From a virus, in the IMG/VR virus record IMGVR_UViG_3300047463_000230, positions 1-63,361 of that record: a stretch of 63,361 bases of DNA; one strand, given 5' to 3'. Shown here piece by piece: positions 9,212 through 18,063 of the stretch. The position numbers were made by a program, and so were the translations under genes. The notes under the pieces are model-generated. The model saw nothing but the letters and a program-made list of their open reading frames with translations. It did no database searches and was not told the origin of the DNA. Every line of letters starts with the position of its first letter. The first letter of the stretch is position 1.

Positions 9212-9915
9212 CGGCCAACGTCAACGAGCCAAAATAGCCCCGCACCCTGCATATCCCTCTTATAACTCTTGAAGTCACTTTCACTTAAAGACAGCCCAGC
9301 ACCCTTGTCTGCTACGTACCGCACCTTTTGAGAAGGATACTTTTTGAATATACGTGCTGCCTTTTTATAGTCTGCACTTCTCACACCCTCCTCACGCACA
9401 ACAAAGTCTATTTGTGGGCCATTGTCCGCGTCGCCGCGCAGCAGCGCCTTGACTGCGTCCAAGTCCTTGCGCATGTCAGCAAGGCAGGCGGCGCGGGTGC
9501 TGTCCTTGCGTCCCTGCCCCGCGTCGCCGCGCCGCACCGCGCGCTCCATTTCTGGCCACGACATATGGTCAAGGACGCCAGGGTCATCACTGATCAGTTT
9601 CAGTATCTTGCGCCGCAGTACGTCGCGGTCTTTGCCCGCTTTGATATTGCGCGCCAGCCAGGACTCTAGGTGGCGCTTGGTATAGTCGTCGAGGGTGGCA
9701 GCATCGCCACGCACCCCCAGCAACCGACGACGCCCCATCATGGCGTCCATGCGGGCCGACAGGCCCGCGATGCTGCCGGCCAGCTTGTCAATGGCATCCC
9801 CGCGCGCCTTGCTGTACGCAATGGCGGCAGCCTGTTTAGGGTCTTTGCCATGGCGTATTTCGGTCGCGATGTTGTGACCAATGACTTCTTTGGACGAACC
9901 GGATTCGAGCGGCAT
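9208..9915 (-). CDS. head-associated protein, unknown (GSSKE..IGHNI motif)
   Basis: 235 residues from the ATG at 9915, which has a GGAG ribosome site at good spacing. The first 40 residues ([20 protein letters not shown], then [13 protein letters not shown]) form a short motif common in phage proteins near head genes. The rest is basic and helical with many Arg/Lys/Asp. It sits between the minor head protein and the Nudix-DUF2213 gene, so it is probably a head or internal protein. Confidence 0.6.
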   Translation of the reverse strand: MPLESGSSKEVIGHNIATEIRHGKDPKQAAAIAYSKARGDAIDKLAGSIAGLSARMDAMMGRRRLLGVRGDAATLDDYTKRHLESWLARNIKAGKDRDVLRRKILKLISDDPGVLDHMSWPEMERAVRRGDAGQGRKDSTRAACLADMRKDLDAVKALLRGDADNGPQIDFVVREEGVRSADYKKAARIFKKYPSQKVRYVADKGAGLSLSESDFKSYKRDMQGAGLFWLVDVGR

Positions 9916-9929
9916 GTGGGATAGCTCCG

Positions 9930-10775
9930 TCAAGCAGCAGCGGCCGCCGCAGCGGCGCGGGTCAGGGCAGCAGCGCCCTTCTTGGTCAGCATATTCGTCG
10001 GCAGGCTGCGCAAGGTGTAAATGAACTCCGCCCAACAACGGCAAAAGACTTCCTCACCCACTGCGGTGATGTCGTCGTAGTAGCCGGCAGGGCCAGCGCG
10101 CATCAGACCCTTGTCCAAGGCCCAGCAGCCACGGATGGCATATATTTCGCCGTCCCGGTCCTTGTGGTCGGGGCGGTAATCGTAGCCATGCTGGCGCCAA
10201 TGCGACCGCCACTTGACGGCGATGGCGCCGCCGTCCTTGGCGACGATGTCCGAAATAGCGGCGGACAGTTTGTGGCCTTGGTCGATCAGCACACGGCGCT
10301 CAAGGAACGGCAACTGCTTAAGCGACTTGCGCACATCGGTCTTGGTCTTGACCTTGTCAGTCTGTTTGGTGCCGCCCTGCGGGATCGACGTGGCCCAGCC
10401 CTGAAACCGCTGCACCGTCTTGGCAATCATTTCGCGACGGTTGAGCTTGATCAGGTTCGCAGACGCCATGATGCGCCGGTCTAGTTCGGCGCGCAGCTTG
10501 GGCTTTATTTGGTCCAGCGTGTAGCGGCTGACGCCGGGGTGATACTTATAGATGCCACCGTGGTCAACCTGACGCCGGTAAATGGCGGTCAGGCCCTCGC
10601 GCATCAGCGCCTCGACGCGCTCTGGCGACGACGCCTCGCGCTCCGCTGCAATAAGCAAATCGCGCGTCCAACGATCGACGCGCTCCATGCTGTCGAACCC
10701 ATGGTCCGTCAAGTCGGCCACCGCCGCCGTCAGCACTTCGGCAAACGTCTGGGGGCGACCGCTAGTCCGCGCCAT
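9930..10775 (-). CDS. minor head protein, MuF/SPP1 gp7-like
   Basis: 281 residues. The C-terminal third ([20 protein letters not shown], later GEEVFCRCW) matches the conserved core of phage Mu F / SPP1 gp7 head morphogenesis proteins, which bind the portal during head assembly. The N-terminal part is helical and basic. The protein ends in an unusual run of Ala (RAAAAAAAA). It overlaps the portal gene end by 14 nt, the usual arrangement for this pair. Confidence 0.75.
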   Translation of the reverse strand: MARTSGRPQTFAEVLTAAVADLTDHGFDSMERVDRWTRDLLIAAEREASSPERVEALMREGLTAIYRRQVDHGGIYKYHPGVSRYTLDQIKPKLRAELDRRIMASANLIKLNRREMIAKTVQRFQGWATSIPQGGTKQTDKVKTKTDVRKSLKQLPFLERRVLIDQGHKLSAAISDIVAKDGGAIAVKWRSHWRQHGYDYRPDHKDRDGEIYAIRGCWALDKGLMRAGPAGYYDDITAVGEEVFCRCWAEFIYTLRSLPTNMLTKKGAAALTRAAAAAAAA

Positions 10776-12294
10776 TGGCCGCCCGCCGGTTCATGAAATT
10801 GGGCAACGCCACAGGCTTGCTGCGCGCTGGCCGCTTGACCAAGTTGGCAACCGCCCGCCCCAGCTCCTTGGCCGCGTCGCTGTCGGCAAACGGCCGTGGC
10901 GCGTGGGGTTCCTCGGCCGGCTCTTCTGGCGTGTACGCCGCCAGTGCTTCATAGTCCAGCACCAGCGGCGACCCAAACATGGTCTTCAGTTCATTGAAAT
11001 TGTCCGCCGCCCACTGCAACAGCGCCGCCTTGTTGTCGGGGTCACACTGCGGCAGCAGCACCTCGACCAGCGCAATAACGGCGCGCAACTTGGCGTCATC
11101 GACCTGGACTTTTTCGGACGGCGGCTCGACCAGGAAAGACGGCCAAGTGGCCTCAAACGAATTGACCCAGGCAAAGAAGGCCTGATTGTACGGCACCTTG
11201 CCGTACTCCTCGGGGAAGTCGTTCTGAATGGTCTTGTAGAAGTCCGGGTTCCAGGCCCGGTACTGCACGATCTTGTCAAAGAAATCATATAGCGCCTTGG
11301 TGCGCTCGCGCTCGCGCTCGATGTACTGGGCCACCTGCTTGGCGTCTTCGGTGCCCTCGCCAAAGCCCTCGGCAAAGGTTTCTGCGTTCAACAGCTTGGC
11401 CGGCATGCCAGCGGCAGCGGCAATGTTTTCCAGGATGTTCTTGCGCGCCTGCGTCATCGGCGGCGCTAGGTTGTTGAGGTTGATCGACTCAATGTCTTCC
11501 TCGGTGCTGATCGACACCACATTGTCTGTTTGCGCTTCCTTCAGGACACTGCGCTTGGTCGCCGCCATCGACGACATGATGTTGTCAATGATGGACCCCT
11601 GCGGCTTCATTTTGGCGACCAGAACCCCCGCCTTGCGGGTGACCATGTCGTCGGTAAGCATCGAGTTCAGGAAGGACTTGAGCGGGAACAACGCGCGTTG
11701 GTAAGCGGACCGGCCGACATAGCCAAAGGCCGACGTGGTGTATCCGATATAAATGGGCTGTTCATTCATGACAATACAGGACCGGGACCGATGGTAGGTC
11801 TTGCCCTGCACAGTGATGTCTGTGGTCTTCTGGAAGTCCACAGCGTTGGGGTCTTGGTTAAGCACCAACGAGCCGGCGGTGTTTAAGGGGTCAAAGACGT
11901 TGAAGCTGATGTCGGACTTGTACAGCTTGTCGTATTCGACAGCGTCGCCCTGCTTGTCTTTTTCATCGACCACAGCCACGGAGGCGATGCCATAGACACG
12001 GGACAGGGTGTGCACGTTGGCGATGTGCTTGTCAGCGCCAATCCTGACCCACTCTTTTTCGAACTGCTCGCGCAGCCGGTCTTCCGGCCCCTTTTGGATC
12101 GTAATGTCGCGCTTCTGGCTCTGCGCCATCTCGATGGGCTTGCCGGCAATAAGCGCACCAAGCGGATGGTACTCGTAGATCGCCTTACAGACCTGATACG
12201 ACGGGGCATCGCCCGGCTGTATTTCAGCCAAGCTCATGAACTGCTGGAGCGCATTGCCAAACGTCGCTTGGTTGTTGGCAGTCAGTATGGACAT
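10762..12294 (-). CDS. portal protein, DUF1073-like
   Basis: 510 residues, the usual length for this family. The N-terminal region (AIYEYHPLGALIAGKPIEMA) and central features such as MTQARKNILENIAAAAGMPA and FAEGFGEGTEDAKQ are typical of DUF1073-type portals, the dodecameric vertex ring through which DNA is packaged. The last ~60 residues are Pro/Glu/Ala-rich and probably flexible. It follows the HTH gene with a TAATG overlap and precedes the MuF-like gene. Confidence 0.8.
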   Translation of the reverse strand: MSILTANNQATFGNALQQFMSLAEIQPGDAPSYQVCKAIYEYHPLGALIAGKPIEMAQSQKRDITIQKGPEDRLREQFEKEWVRIGADKHIANVHTLSRVYGIASVAVVDEKDKQGDAVEYDKLYKSDISFNVFDPLNTAGSLVLNQDPNAVDFQKTTDITVQGKTYHRSRSCIVMNEQPIYIGYTTSAFGYVGRSAYQRALFPLKSFLNSMLTDDMVTRKAGVLVAKMKPQGSIIDNIMSSMAATKRSVLKEAQTDNVVSISTEEDIESINLNNLAPPMTQARKNILENIAAAAGMPAKLLNAETFAEGFGEGTEDAKQVAQYIERERERTKALYDFFDKIVQYRAWNPDFYKTIQNDFPEEYGKVPYNQAFFAWVNSFEATWPSFLVEPPSEKVQVDDAKLRAVIALVEVLLPQCDPDNKAALLQWAADNFNELKTMFGSPLVLDYEALAAYTPEEPAEEPHAPRPFADSDAAKELGRAVANLVKRPARSKPVALPNFMNRRAANGAD

Positions 12295-12665
12295 TAGAGG
12301 GACTTGACCTTCTGCGCCAGGGCGGAACGTGAAAACGGCGGATCACCGAACAGGACAGCGGTCAACGGCATGTCGTCCATTTCGCGTGACGCTGCGTCGG
12401 CCTCGTATCTGACTGCATACGGCACCGACGGCCCCGCGCGCCGTGCATCCTGCAACGACACGACGTTGTCACCGGCACGCAGCCGCGCGGCGGACTCCGC
12501 CTTCTTGCGCGCAATGCGCTCGCGCACCCCCGGCACCAGCTCCTGCTGCACCGTCACATAGGACCGCCGCAGGCGCCGCGAAATTTCCTGAATGCCGGTA
12601 CCATTGCGGTACAGCTTGCGCATCAGGGCAATTTCGTCAGCAGTCAGGGCCTTCGGGTGCGGCAT
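12294..12665 (-). CDS. small HTH protein between terminase and portal
   Basis: 123 residues. Residues ~8-45 form a homeodomain-like helix-turn-helix (ADEIALMRKLYRNGTGIQEI, then SRRLRRSYVTVQQ) of the resolvase/transposase HTH type. The basic middle (ARKKAESAARLRAGD) could also touch DNA. It lies between large terminase and portal with short overlaps. It could be a packaging accessory or true small terminase that recognises the pac site, or a late-gene regulator. Both are inference. Confidence 0.65.
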   Translation of the reverse strand: MPHPKALTADEIALMRKLYRNGTGIQEISRRLRRSYVTVQQELVPGVRERIARKKAESAARLRAGDNVVSLQDARRAGPSVPYAVRYEADAASREMDDMPLTAVLFGDPPFSRSALAQKVKSL

Positions 12666-12668
12666 GCG

Positions 12669-13949
12669 TCAAAAGCCTTCCGAGTTTCCGACACCAATGG
12701 CGATGCCGTAGGTGAAGCAATCCAACAGGTCATCGTCGACTAGGTCGCGGTCGCCGATGCGGAATGACACGATTTGCGACAGCAGGTGGTTACGCGATGT
12801 CATTTTGTAGTTCACAACGCGGTCGAATGCCTGCTGTGAAAACTTGATCATGCCGCGATACACATAGCCGCTGACTGACACCGCGCGCTCAGACTTGCCG
12901 ACCGCCGTCAACTTGCTGTCGATGGCCCGCGCCGGCCAACCACGCCGCGACGCCTGTTGCAGCAGCACCATGCCACTGGCCTTGTCTTCGACCCACGCAC
13001 CAAGCGACCCGCGCCGTGCTCGACATTGCTTGGCGAAGGCTTCGAGGTTCTGAAAGATTGTCGGCAGCCATGTCTCAAGGAAGGCGCCTTCAATTTGAAT
13101 CAGATCGTAGTCCAGTATTGTCAGCGCCGGGTACGCGGGGTTAGACCGGTTGACCGCCCAGTACACAACGCCCGTGCCGTCGTTTTCCTTACCCGTCTTG
13201 GTCGCCGTGTCGATGGTGGCGTACACAGCATCACAGATTGACGGGAAGGCGACCGGGGCGCCGTTGACCAGCAGCGCATCCTTGGCAAAAAACGCAACGC
13301 CTGCCCAGTCAACGAACTCGGCCAGATATTCCTGCTGGTAGACCAGCGGGTGGTTTTCCGCCTCCAGCTTCTTAAGTTCCGCCGCTGGCAGATATGGGTT
13401 GTTGTGCGTCGGGGCGTGGTACTGAACAAACCCGTGCTCGGGCTGGTTACAGATTTGCCACATGAAGTTGTCGGGGTCAACGCCATTGGTGTTTGACAGC
13501 ACCAGCGCCTTGCCCCGGTAATCCAGCAACGTCGGCCGCAGGTTCTTGCGCCAGATGTCGATGGTCTTGGGTTTAGTGAACGCACCTTCGTCAATGATGA
13601 TGCGGTGATACTTACGCGAGCGGCCCGCTAGCTCATTCTCCAGGGACCAGAAGTCAATGCGACCGCCGGTCTGGGTCGTATACACGCCGTCCTTCGACGC
13701 CGCCTTCTTGATGGGGTCAAGCATCGCCGCCAGAGCCCGATAGGTCTCGGCGATGAACTTGTACTCTGGGGCGAACCAGCCGACATACTTGCCGTTGGCC
13801 GCATCGGACGCCGCAACAGTGATCCCGTATTCAGTCTTGCCCCAGCGCCGACCGCACCGAACAACCTTGAACCGACCCTTTAGCTCGTGTGCCTTGACTT
13901 GATCAGGGTGCAGGGTCGGGATGCCGAGCGCAATGTTCCTATTCGTCAT
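12669..13949 (-). CDS. terminase large subunit
   Basis: 426 residues from the ATG at 13949; an upstream extension to 13976 is possible but overlaps the previous gene more. Walker A is CGRRWGKT (residues 32-39), Walker B RIIIDE (~116-121), and coupling motif VLSNTNG (~150). The RNase H-like nuclease starts with ATIDTA (~243) and continues with WVEDKASG (~325) and DDLLDCF near the C-terminus. It drives ATP-powered DNA packaging and cuts the concatemer. Overlap by 11 nt with the upstream small-terminase candidate supports pairing. Confidence 0.88.
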   Translation of the reverse strand: MTNRNIALGIPTLHPDQVKAHELKGRFKVVRCGRRWGKTEYGITVAASDAANGKYVGWFAPEYKFIAETYRALAAMLDPIKKAASKDGVYTTQTGGRIDFWSLENELAGRSRKYHRIIIDEGAFTKPKTIDIWRKNLRPTLLDYRGKALVLSNTNGVDPDNFMWQICNQPEHGFVQYHAPTHNNPYLPAAELKKLEAENHPLVYQQEYLAEFVDWAGVAFFAKDALLVNGAPVAFPSICDAVYATIDTATKTGKENDGTGVVYWAVNRSNPAYPALTILDYDLIQIEGAFLETWLPTIFQNLEAFAKQCRARRGSLGAWVEDKASGMVLLQQASRRGWPARAIDSKLTAVGKSERAVSVSGYVYRGMIKFSQQAFDRVVNYKMTSRNHLLSQIVSFRIGDRDLVDDDLLDCFTYGIAIGVGNSEGF

Positions 13950-14268
13950 CGTCGTCAGGAACGTCAGGCAACCCACCGATTATTGTGACCTTAATGGGCT
14001 CCGATGTTTCATTGCCGCCCATGGGCACCTTGCCCTCGATGCGGTCGAAAATTTCCTTTATGGCGGGCACATCGCCGCCGGACGCTGCCTTGATGAGCGC
14101 ATCGACCACCTTGTGGGCGCGCATCATCTTAGTCTTCGGGTCCAACTCATTCAGCTGAGAGATCAAGGCTTGTGTCAGGAATTTGCCACGCCCGCCGGGA
14201 CCGGCGTTGCCAATCCCAGCTTTGTTTCCCTTCTTGAAGGAACCTTTATTTGGCTTGGTATTTCCCAT
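13939..14268 (-). CDS. DUF5681-like protein, small terminase candidate
   Basis: 109 residues. The basic Gly/Asn/Lys N-terminus (KPNKGSFKKGNKAGIGNAGP) followed by a helical core with ALIKAASGGDVPAIKEIFDR resembles DUF5681 proteins encoded directly before large terminases. It ends in an acidic tail (DVPDDDDE). Likely DNA recognition for packaging, by analogy and position. It is the first gene of the leftward virion run. Confidence 0.65.
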   Translation of the reverse strand: MGNTKPNKGSFKKGNKAGIGNAGPGGRGKFLTQALISQLNELDPKTKMMRAHKVVDALIKAASGGDVPAIKEIFDRIEGKVPMGGNETSEPIKVTIIGGLPDVPDDDDE

Positions 14269-14456
14269 AATTCAACAAACCGTGTTGCTCGGATTATGAT
14301 GCTGTAATCATTTACAAGGCATTAATGCAAAACAAAACACAGTTTTGCAGTTTCTATCAATGCCTGAATTTTGGGTGAGTTTTGCTGACTGTGAGCGAAT
14401 GATCAGTTCGCTCTGGGGCGGGGGTGGCTGCCAATGATTGTGCCAACAAGAACCGC
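14269..14456. promoter_or_regulatory. late-operon leader region
   Basis: A 188-bp gap between the NusG-like gene and the packaging genes, more A/T-rich than either side. It contains a 10-bp palindrome GCATTAATGC (14319-14328) and an inverted repeat GAGCGAA/TTCGCTC around 7 bases near 14393-14413. No good sigma70 promoter is seen on the minus strand; TTGCAT with a weak TTACAG at 17-bp spacing is the best. It is a plausible late promoter or antitermination site. Confidence 0.4.
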
Positions 14457-14984
14457 TCATCCGATTTCTCTATGCTCCAATTTTTTGAAATTGGAAAGTG
14501 GTATTTTCACATCATTCCTTATCCCAAGAACCAACACTGACAATTTTCCGCTTTGTTCGTTCAATATCTTTACAGTGCGGCCTGCCAGTGCACCTTCTGT
14601 AATTTCATAAAGCTTTCCAACAATTACCTCCTCAATACGCCTTGTCTCGTCATATTCACCTGATGCCTCACTATCGAACAGTCGTGCCATCTCCTCAGAC
14701 CGGATCGCAGAAGCCTCCCCATTGCACCCAACAAAGCCAAATATCTTTGAGTCACAACAAGAAACTGCAGATCGCGGAACATCAACAGGAACATCAACAA
14801 ACAGGTATCCTGGCATAAGTGCAAATGTCCTTCGGACCCTCCGAACCTTTGTGTTCTTTCCCCTCGCCTTGCACCACAGCAATCTTTTTGGGTAAAATGG
14901 TTGGCAAAGCGGCGCCTTTTCAGCAATCTTTTCTGAGATGCGACTTTCGGCGCCAGCAGCAACAGCGAGCACAAACCAAGTCAT
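14457..14984 (-). CDS. NusG/RfaH-like transcription elongation factor
   Basis: 175 residues with a strong GGGAGG ribosome site. Residues 1-100 look like a NusG N-terminal domain (WFVLAVAAGAE start, YPKRLLWCKARGK, FALMPGYLFVDV). Residues ~120-170 form a KOW-like domain (GKLYEITEGALAGRTVKILN). Proteins of this family ride on RNA polymerase and suppress pausing or termination. The gene lies directly upstream of the long late operon in the same direction, so it probably acts as an antiterminator for late or early transcription (inference). Confidence 0.75.
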   Translation of the reverse strand: MTWFVLAVAAGAESRISEKIAEKAPLCQPFYPKRLLWCKARGKNTKVRRVRRTFALMPGYLFVDVPVDVPRSAVSCCDSKIFGFVGCNGEASAIRSEEMARLFDSEASGEYDETRRIEEVIVGKLYEITEGALAGRTVKILNEQSGKLSVLVLGIRNDVKIPLSNFKKLEHREIG

Positions 14985-14996
14985 TCAATCCTCCCT

Positions 14997-15434
14997 TCAC
15001 AAGCTTCCTGAGATTATGATTGGAACCAGTTCAGATGCCAGGTCAATCACCCTTAGCCGTTCATTTCCACCAGCAATGAATTGCTCACCAGACAACACAA
15101 CAACAATCTTGCCCGGTAGGGCGGAAACGAAAATTGACAACACTCCTGCTTTTGCTGCTCGCAGATGGAAGCGCCGCTGCACAGGACGAGCTTCCATCTT
15201 GACCTTCCAATTGACAACATCCCAAGCCTTCAACTCAACTGGGATAAATCCAATCCCAGGCACAGGCATGAATAAATCCGGCACCCCAGGAGTTCCGCCG
15301 CGTGCTGCCTCGACCCAAGCCAAGTCGCCCGGACCCGCCCAAGTCGCCCGGACCCAAGAGCGCAGCCAAGCTTCTTTCGGCGCCGTTGCTGAGCGCTCTT
15401 TCCAAGCCGATCCACCGATCCACTTTTTGGCCAT
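14997..15434 (-). CDS. VRR-NUC domain nuclease
   Basis: 145 residues. The VRR-NUC core is seen as GGTPGVPDLFM, VELKAW and ARPVQRRFHL, the PD-(D/E)XK active-site pattern with D, E and K present. Stand-alone VRR-NUC proteins in phages act on branched or single-stranded DNA, like Holliday junction resolvases. It lies between the primase and NusG-like genes. Codons 3-10 form one arm of a 24-bp inverted repeat with the upstream intergenic region, which may control its translation. Confidence 0.75.
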   Translation of the reverse strand: MAKKWIGGSAWKERSATAPKEAWLRSWVRATWAGPGDLAWVEAARGGTPGVPDLFMPVPGIGFIPVELKAWDVVNWKVKMEARPVQRRFHLRAAKAGVLSIFVSALPGKIVVVLSGEQFIAGGNERLRVIDLASELVPIIISGSL

Positions 15435-15528
15435 TTCCTAAAACCTCTTTACTGTTTCTCTTTTTCTCTTCCTCTTCAAAGATGCAAGAAAGGGAAATAG
15501 TGGTAAAAGTGGATCGGTGGATCGGCTT
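15404..15528. repeat. 24-bp perfect inverted repeat around the VRR-NUC start
   Basis: Arms at 15404-15427 and 15505-15528 are exact reverse complements, with core GATCCACCGATCCAC in one arm, around a 77-bp spacer. One arm is inside the VRR-NUC coding region just after the start; the other lies 16 nt after the primase stop. The ribosome site and start codon sit in the loop. The arm also carries an internal GATCCAC-type direct repeat. It may be a translational hairpin, a protein-binding site, or an inverted duplication scar. Confidence 0.85.
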
Positions 15529-15543
15529 TGAGTTTGGTTTCAC

Positions 15544-17781
15544 TTACATGGATAAAGTCTTGATATCAAACTCGTTTACCCCATCAGCGGCCAAATTTTC
15601 CGGCAATCTTTTAGCCAACCCAGCGTCCGTTGCCATGATCCGGCGCATCGAGCCGTCCGGCGACCAGCGCCGCGTCTTGGCCTCCCCAATCCACCAGCCA
15701 CGGCTCTTAGCGAGCCTCCGAATGGTCGCCGGCTTCTCAATCCGGTCATTGTGCCGACCATCATAAAGGCGATTTTTGATCACATCAATAATGGCCCCGT
15801 CGGTGATAAATACAGGCGTTCCCTCGCTGGCCAGTTTGATCTCATCAAGAATATTAGCCGCAATCATCATTCCCGGCGACATCTGCTCCTCAATCATTTC
15901 GCGCTTGGCCCCAGAGTCCGGCGCTGTTTCACCAGCCATCACCTGACGGTTGTCCAGCAGCCATTCATCAGCCCACTGCATGATGATCCCGAGACCCCCG
16001 GCATTCTCTAGCCAATCATTAAATGCTGCCCAATAGGCTGGGCCAGCAGCCTTCTCTGTTATCTTAGGAACAAACCACCTTCGGTCATCCATGCTGAGCT
16101 TCAGCGCGCGAGCTGAATTAGAACAGGCGAAGATGTGCAGCCAGTTTTCGATTTCATAGGTGCTTTGGTGCTTTTTGTTCACAGTGATGTAGCGATCTGT
16201 AATAACCGATTTCAACTTGTTGTATGCCTTTGTGGAAGAGCCAGCGTAAATTTCATTGACGATTGCAATTCGTTTATGAGCAATCCATGCGTTGAAGTTT
16301 GACTCAACAATATCAGTTTCGCTGGGGAATGATGTGTTTTCATATCCAATGATTGGCGCCAACACCTTTTCGCCCAGTGTTGTTTTTCCAACACCTTGCG
16401 TTTCTGATATCAGAAGCAGCCCATAAAGCATCTTGGTCGCCGGGCGCGCGATAAGCGTTGCGCACCACCGCATCACCTCATGCCGGTCACCATCATCAGG
16501 GATCAATCGCTCCATGAATTCGATCCAAGGGCCAGCGTCTCCCTTCTCCGGCTTAATGTTCGAGGGACAGTGGGTGTTGATGAATTGCCCCTTGTCATTT
16601 GTTCCATACCATCCCGGTTTCTGCCCTGGAAGATAGTGCATTTGCTTGGCCTTTGAGGCTTGGTCGGCGCGCAGCAGCCTCGCCACATCATCCACATGTG
16701 AGTAGGGGCGCACAAGCGAATTGAATTCAGCAGCAGTGAGGATGCGGCCAGGAAAGTCGCAATTGATGAAAGCTTCCGGCGAGACAATGTGCCACCACTC
16801 CTCCCGAAATGTTCGCTTTAGAGCAGCAATCGGACGACCTCTCCCCTCAGGATTGGGCAACAATTCGGTTGCCCATGTTGCTGATATCATTAGCGAGCGG
16901 AGCGTCGGCCCTTTGTACCGGCGCCCCGAGGCAGTTTTCGCAAACAACTTCTCTGGCATTGCATCGGCCATGTCCCAAGATTCAGGCCATCGCTTGTCGA
17001 ATAAAATTCCCTTCATTGGTCCGCCAAAGCATTTTGAAACCTCTTTCAGTGCCGAACGGCCGGGCCAGTCATTGTCGCAAACATAGACCACCTCAATGAA
17101 TTGAGCAGCGCGCAACTCTTGATAATCAGAACGATGGGGTGCGAGCGCGCCGCCGATCATTCCCCAATGCTCAAAAGACGAAAGCTCTTCTGCCCATGGA
17201 TGGGTTGCGCGCGCCTCGGCTGCATCGCTGTCCTTTCCATTGATGAGCCAATCCACAAATGCTGCAGCTTTCGCACCTTCGTGGATCATCACCCGAGCTG
17301 CATTCGTTCGTTTCGCAGGCTTCCAGAATGGTAAATCGCCATCCGGCTCCATCTGTCGCCATATGCCATCAGACCACATTGACCATGGATAAAAGGTCTT
17401 GGAGCCATCATCATTTTCGACCCGCACCTGGGCCATTGAAATTTTGCCATCGCTGTGGCTGTAAAGCGGGAAGACCTTTGAGCGCTCGAATTTCTGTTCT
17501 TTGATCAGTTGTTCGAGCGCTGCATTGGTGGCTGTGATTGATTTCGGAAAATTGATATTGACAAATGCTGCGCGGATGGCAGCAGATTCTTCACTTGTTG
17601 GTTTGTGTTCTTCATTTGAACATTCAATGGCACCATCAGCTGAAATTTTTATCAGTGTTCTTTCAGTGTAGTAATTCCCCTTGTATTCTCGCACCATTGC
17701 CCGCCGGAAGTTGAGCGGCTCAGCGCCGATGCGTGCAAAATAGGCCAGCAGCACTGCTGGGTGCTTATAAGCAGCGGTCAT
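15544..17781 (-). CDS. primase/SF3-type replicative helicase (DUF5906-like)
   Basis: 745 residues from the ATG at 17781, which has a GGGAG ribosome site; an extension to 17829 is less likely. The N-terminal half carries a TOPRIM-like segment (VVYVCDNDWPGRSAL, ~residue 236) as in primases. The C-terminal half is an AAA+ helicase with Walker A ETQGVGKTT (~463), Walker B AIVNEIYAG (~508) and an arginine-rich SMDDRRWFVP (~560). This layout matches phage primase-helicases that open and prime the fork. It is the first leftward gene from the divergent promoter region. Confidence 0.8.
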   Translation of the reverse strand: MTAAYKHPAVLLAYFARIGAEPLNFRRAMVREYKGNYYTERTLIKISADGAIECSNEEHKPTSEESAAIRAAFVNINFPKSITATNAALEQLIKEQKFERSKVFPLYSHSDGKISMAQVRVENDDGSKTFYPWSMWSDGIWRQMEPDGDLPFWKPAKRTNAARVMIHEGAKAAAFVDWLINGKDSDAAEARATHPWAEELSSFEHWGMIGGALAPHRSDYQELRAAQFIEVVYVCDNDWPGRSALKEVSKCFGGPMKGILFDKRWPESWDMADAMPEKLFAKTASGRRYKGPTLRSLMISATWATELLPNPEGRGRPIAALKRTFREEWWHIVSPEAFINCDFPGRILTAAEFNSLVRPYSHVDDVARLLRADQASKAKQMHYLPGQKPGWYGTNDKGQFINTHCPSNIKPEKGDAGPWIEFMERLIPDDGDRHEVMRWCATLIARPATKMLYGLLLISETQGVGKTTLGEKVLAPIIGYENTSFPSETDIVESNFNAWIAHKRIAIVNEIYAGSSTKAYNKLKSVITDRYITVNKKHQSTYEIENWLHIFACSNSARALKLSMDDRRWFVPKITEKAAGPAYWAAFNDWLENAGGLGIIMQWADEWLLDNRQVMAGETAPDSGAKREMIEEQMSPGMMIAANILDEIKLASEGTPVFITDGAIIDVIKNRLYDGRHNDRIEKPATIRRLAKSRGWWIGEAKTRRWSPDGSMRRIMATDAGLAKRLPENLAADGVNEFDIKTLSM

Positions 17782-17894
17782 GAATTGATCTCCCCGTCCC
17801 ATACAAGAGCGTCCATGGCAATTGGCCATGGATTATTTCCGAGTTTTCACTTTTCGCCGATTTTACAAATCTACCCAATTAAATCTCGGAGCCA

Positions 17895-17923
17895 ATTAAA
17901 AGGAAATTGTTTTTATCAGTCAA
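17895..17923 (-). promoter_or_regulatory. leftward sigma70-like promoter (primase arm)
   Basis: On the minus strand, -35 TTGACT (17923-17918), a 17-bp spacer and -10 TTTAAT (17900-17895), each one mismatch from consensus. Predicted start near 17888, about 107 nt ahead of the primase ATG. It overlaps the rightward promoter. Confidence 0.6.
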
Positions 17924-17935
17924 TTGTTTTATACA
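17907..17935 (+). promoter_or_regulatory. rightward sigma70-like promoter (SSB/nucleotide arm)
   Basis: -35 TTGTTT (17907-17912), a 17-bp spacer and -10 TATACA (17930-17935). Predicted start near 17942, about 120 nt ahead of the ATG at 18064. Its -35 region shares bases with the leftward promoter, so simultaneous occupancy is unlikely. Confidence 0.55.
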
Positions 17936-18063
17936 ACGCATCCTGCACACTGTGTTATGATCTGCTCGAAAATATTTCTTTTCTTTTTATAATTTTTGGC
18001 GAATAAATCTCCGTTGCGATTCGTCCCGCCATTTTCGCACATGGCAAACAGGAGTTGATACAC

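Larger units (their letters stand above)
17782..18063. promoter_or_regulatory. divergent early control region
   Basis: A 282-bp A/T-rich region between the leftward primase and rightward SSB-candidate genes. It holds two overlapping opposed promoters (listed separately), each with a ~110-120 nt leader, and an inverted repeat TCCATGG/CCATGGA (17812-17832, 7-base spacer) in the leftward leader. A further possible -10 (TTATGAT near 17953) lies downstream of the rightward promoter. The arrangement lets one factor control both replication arms. Confidence 0.6.
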
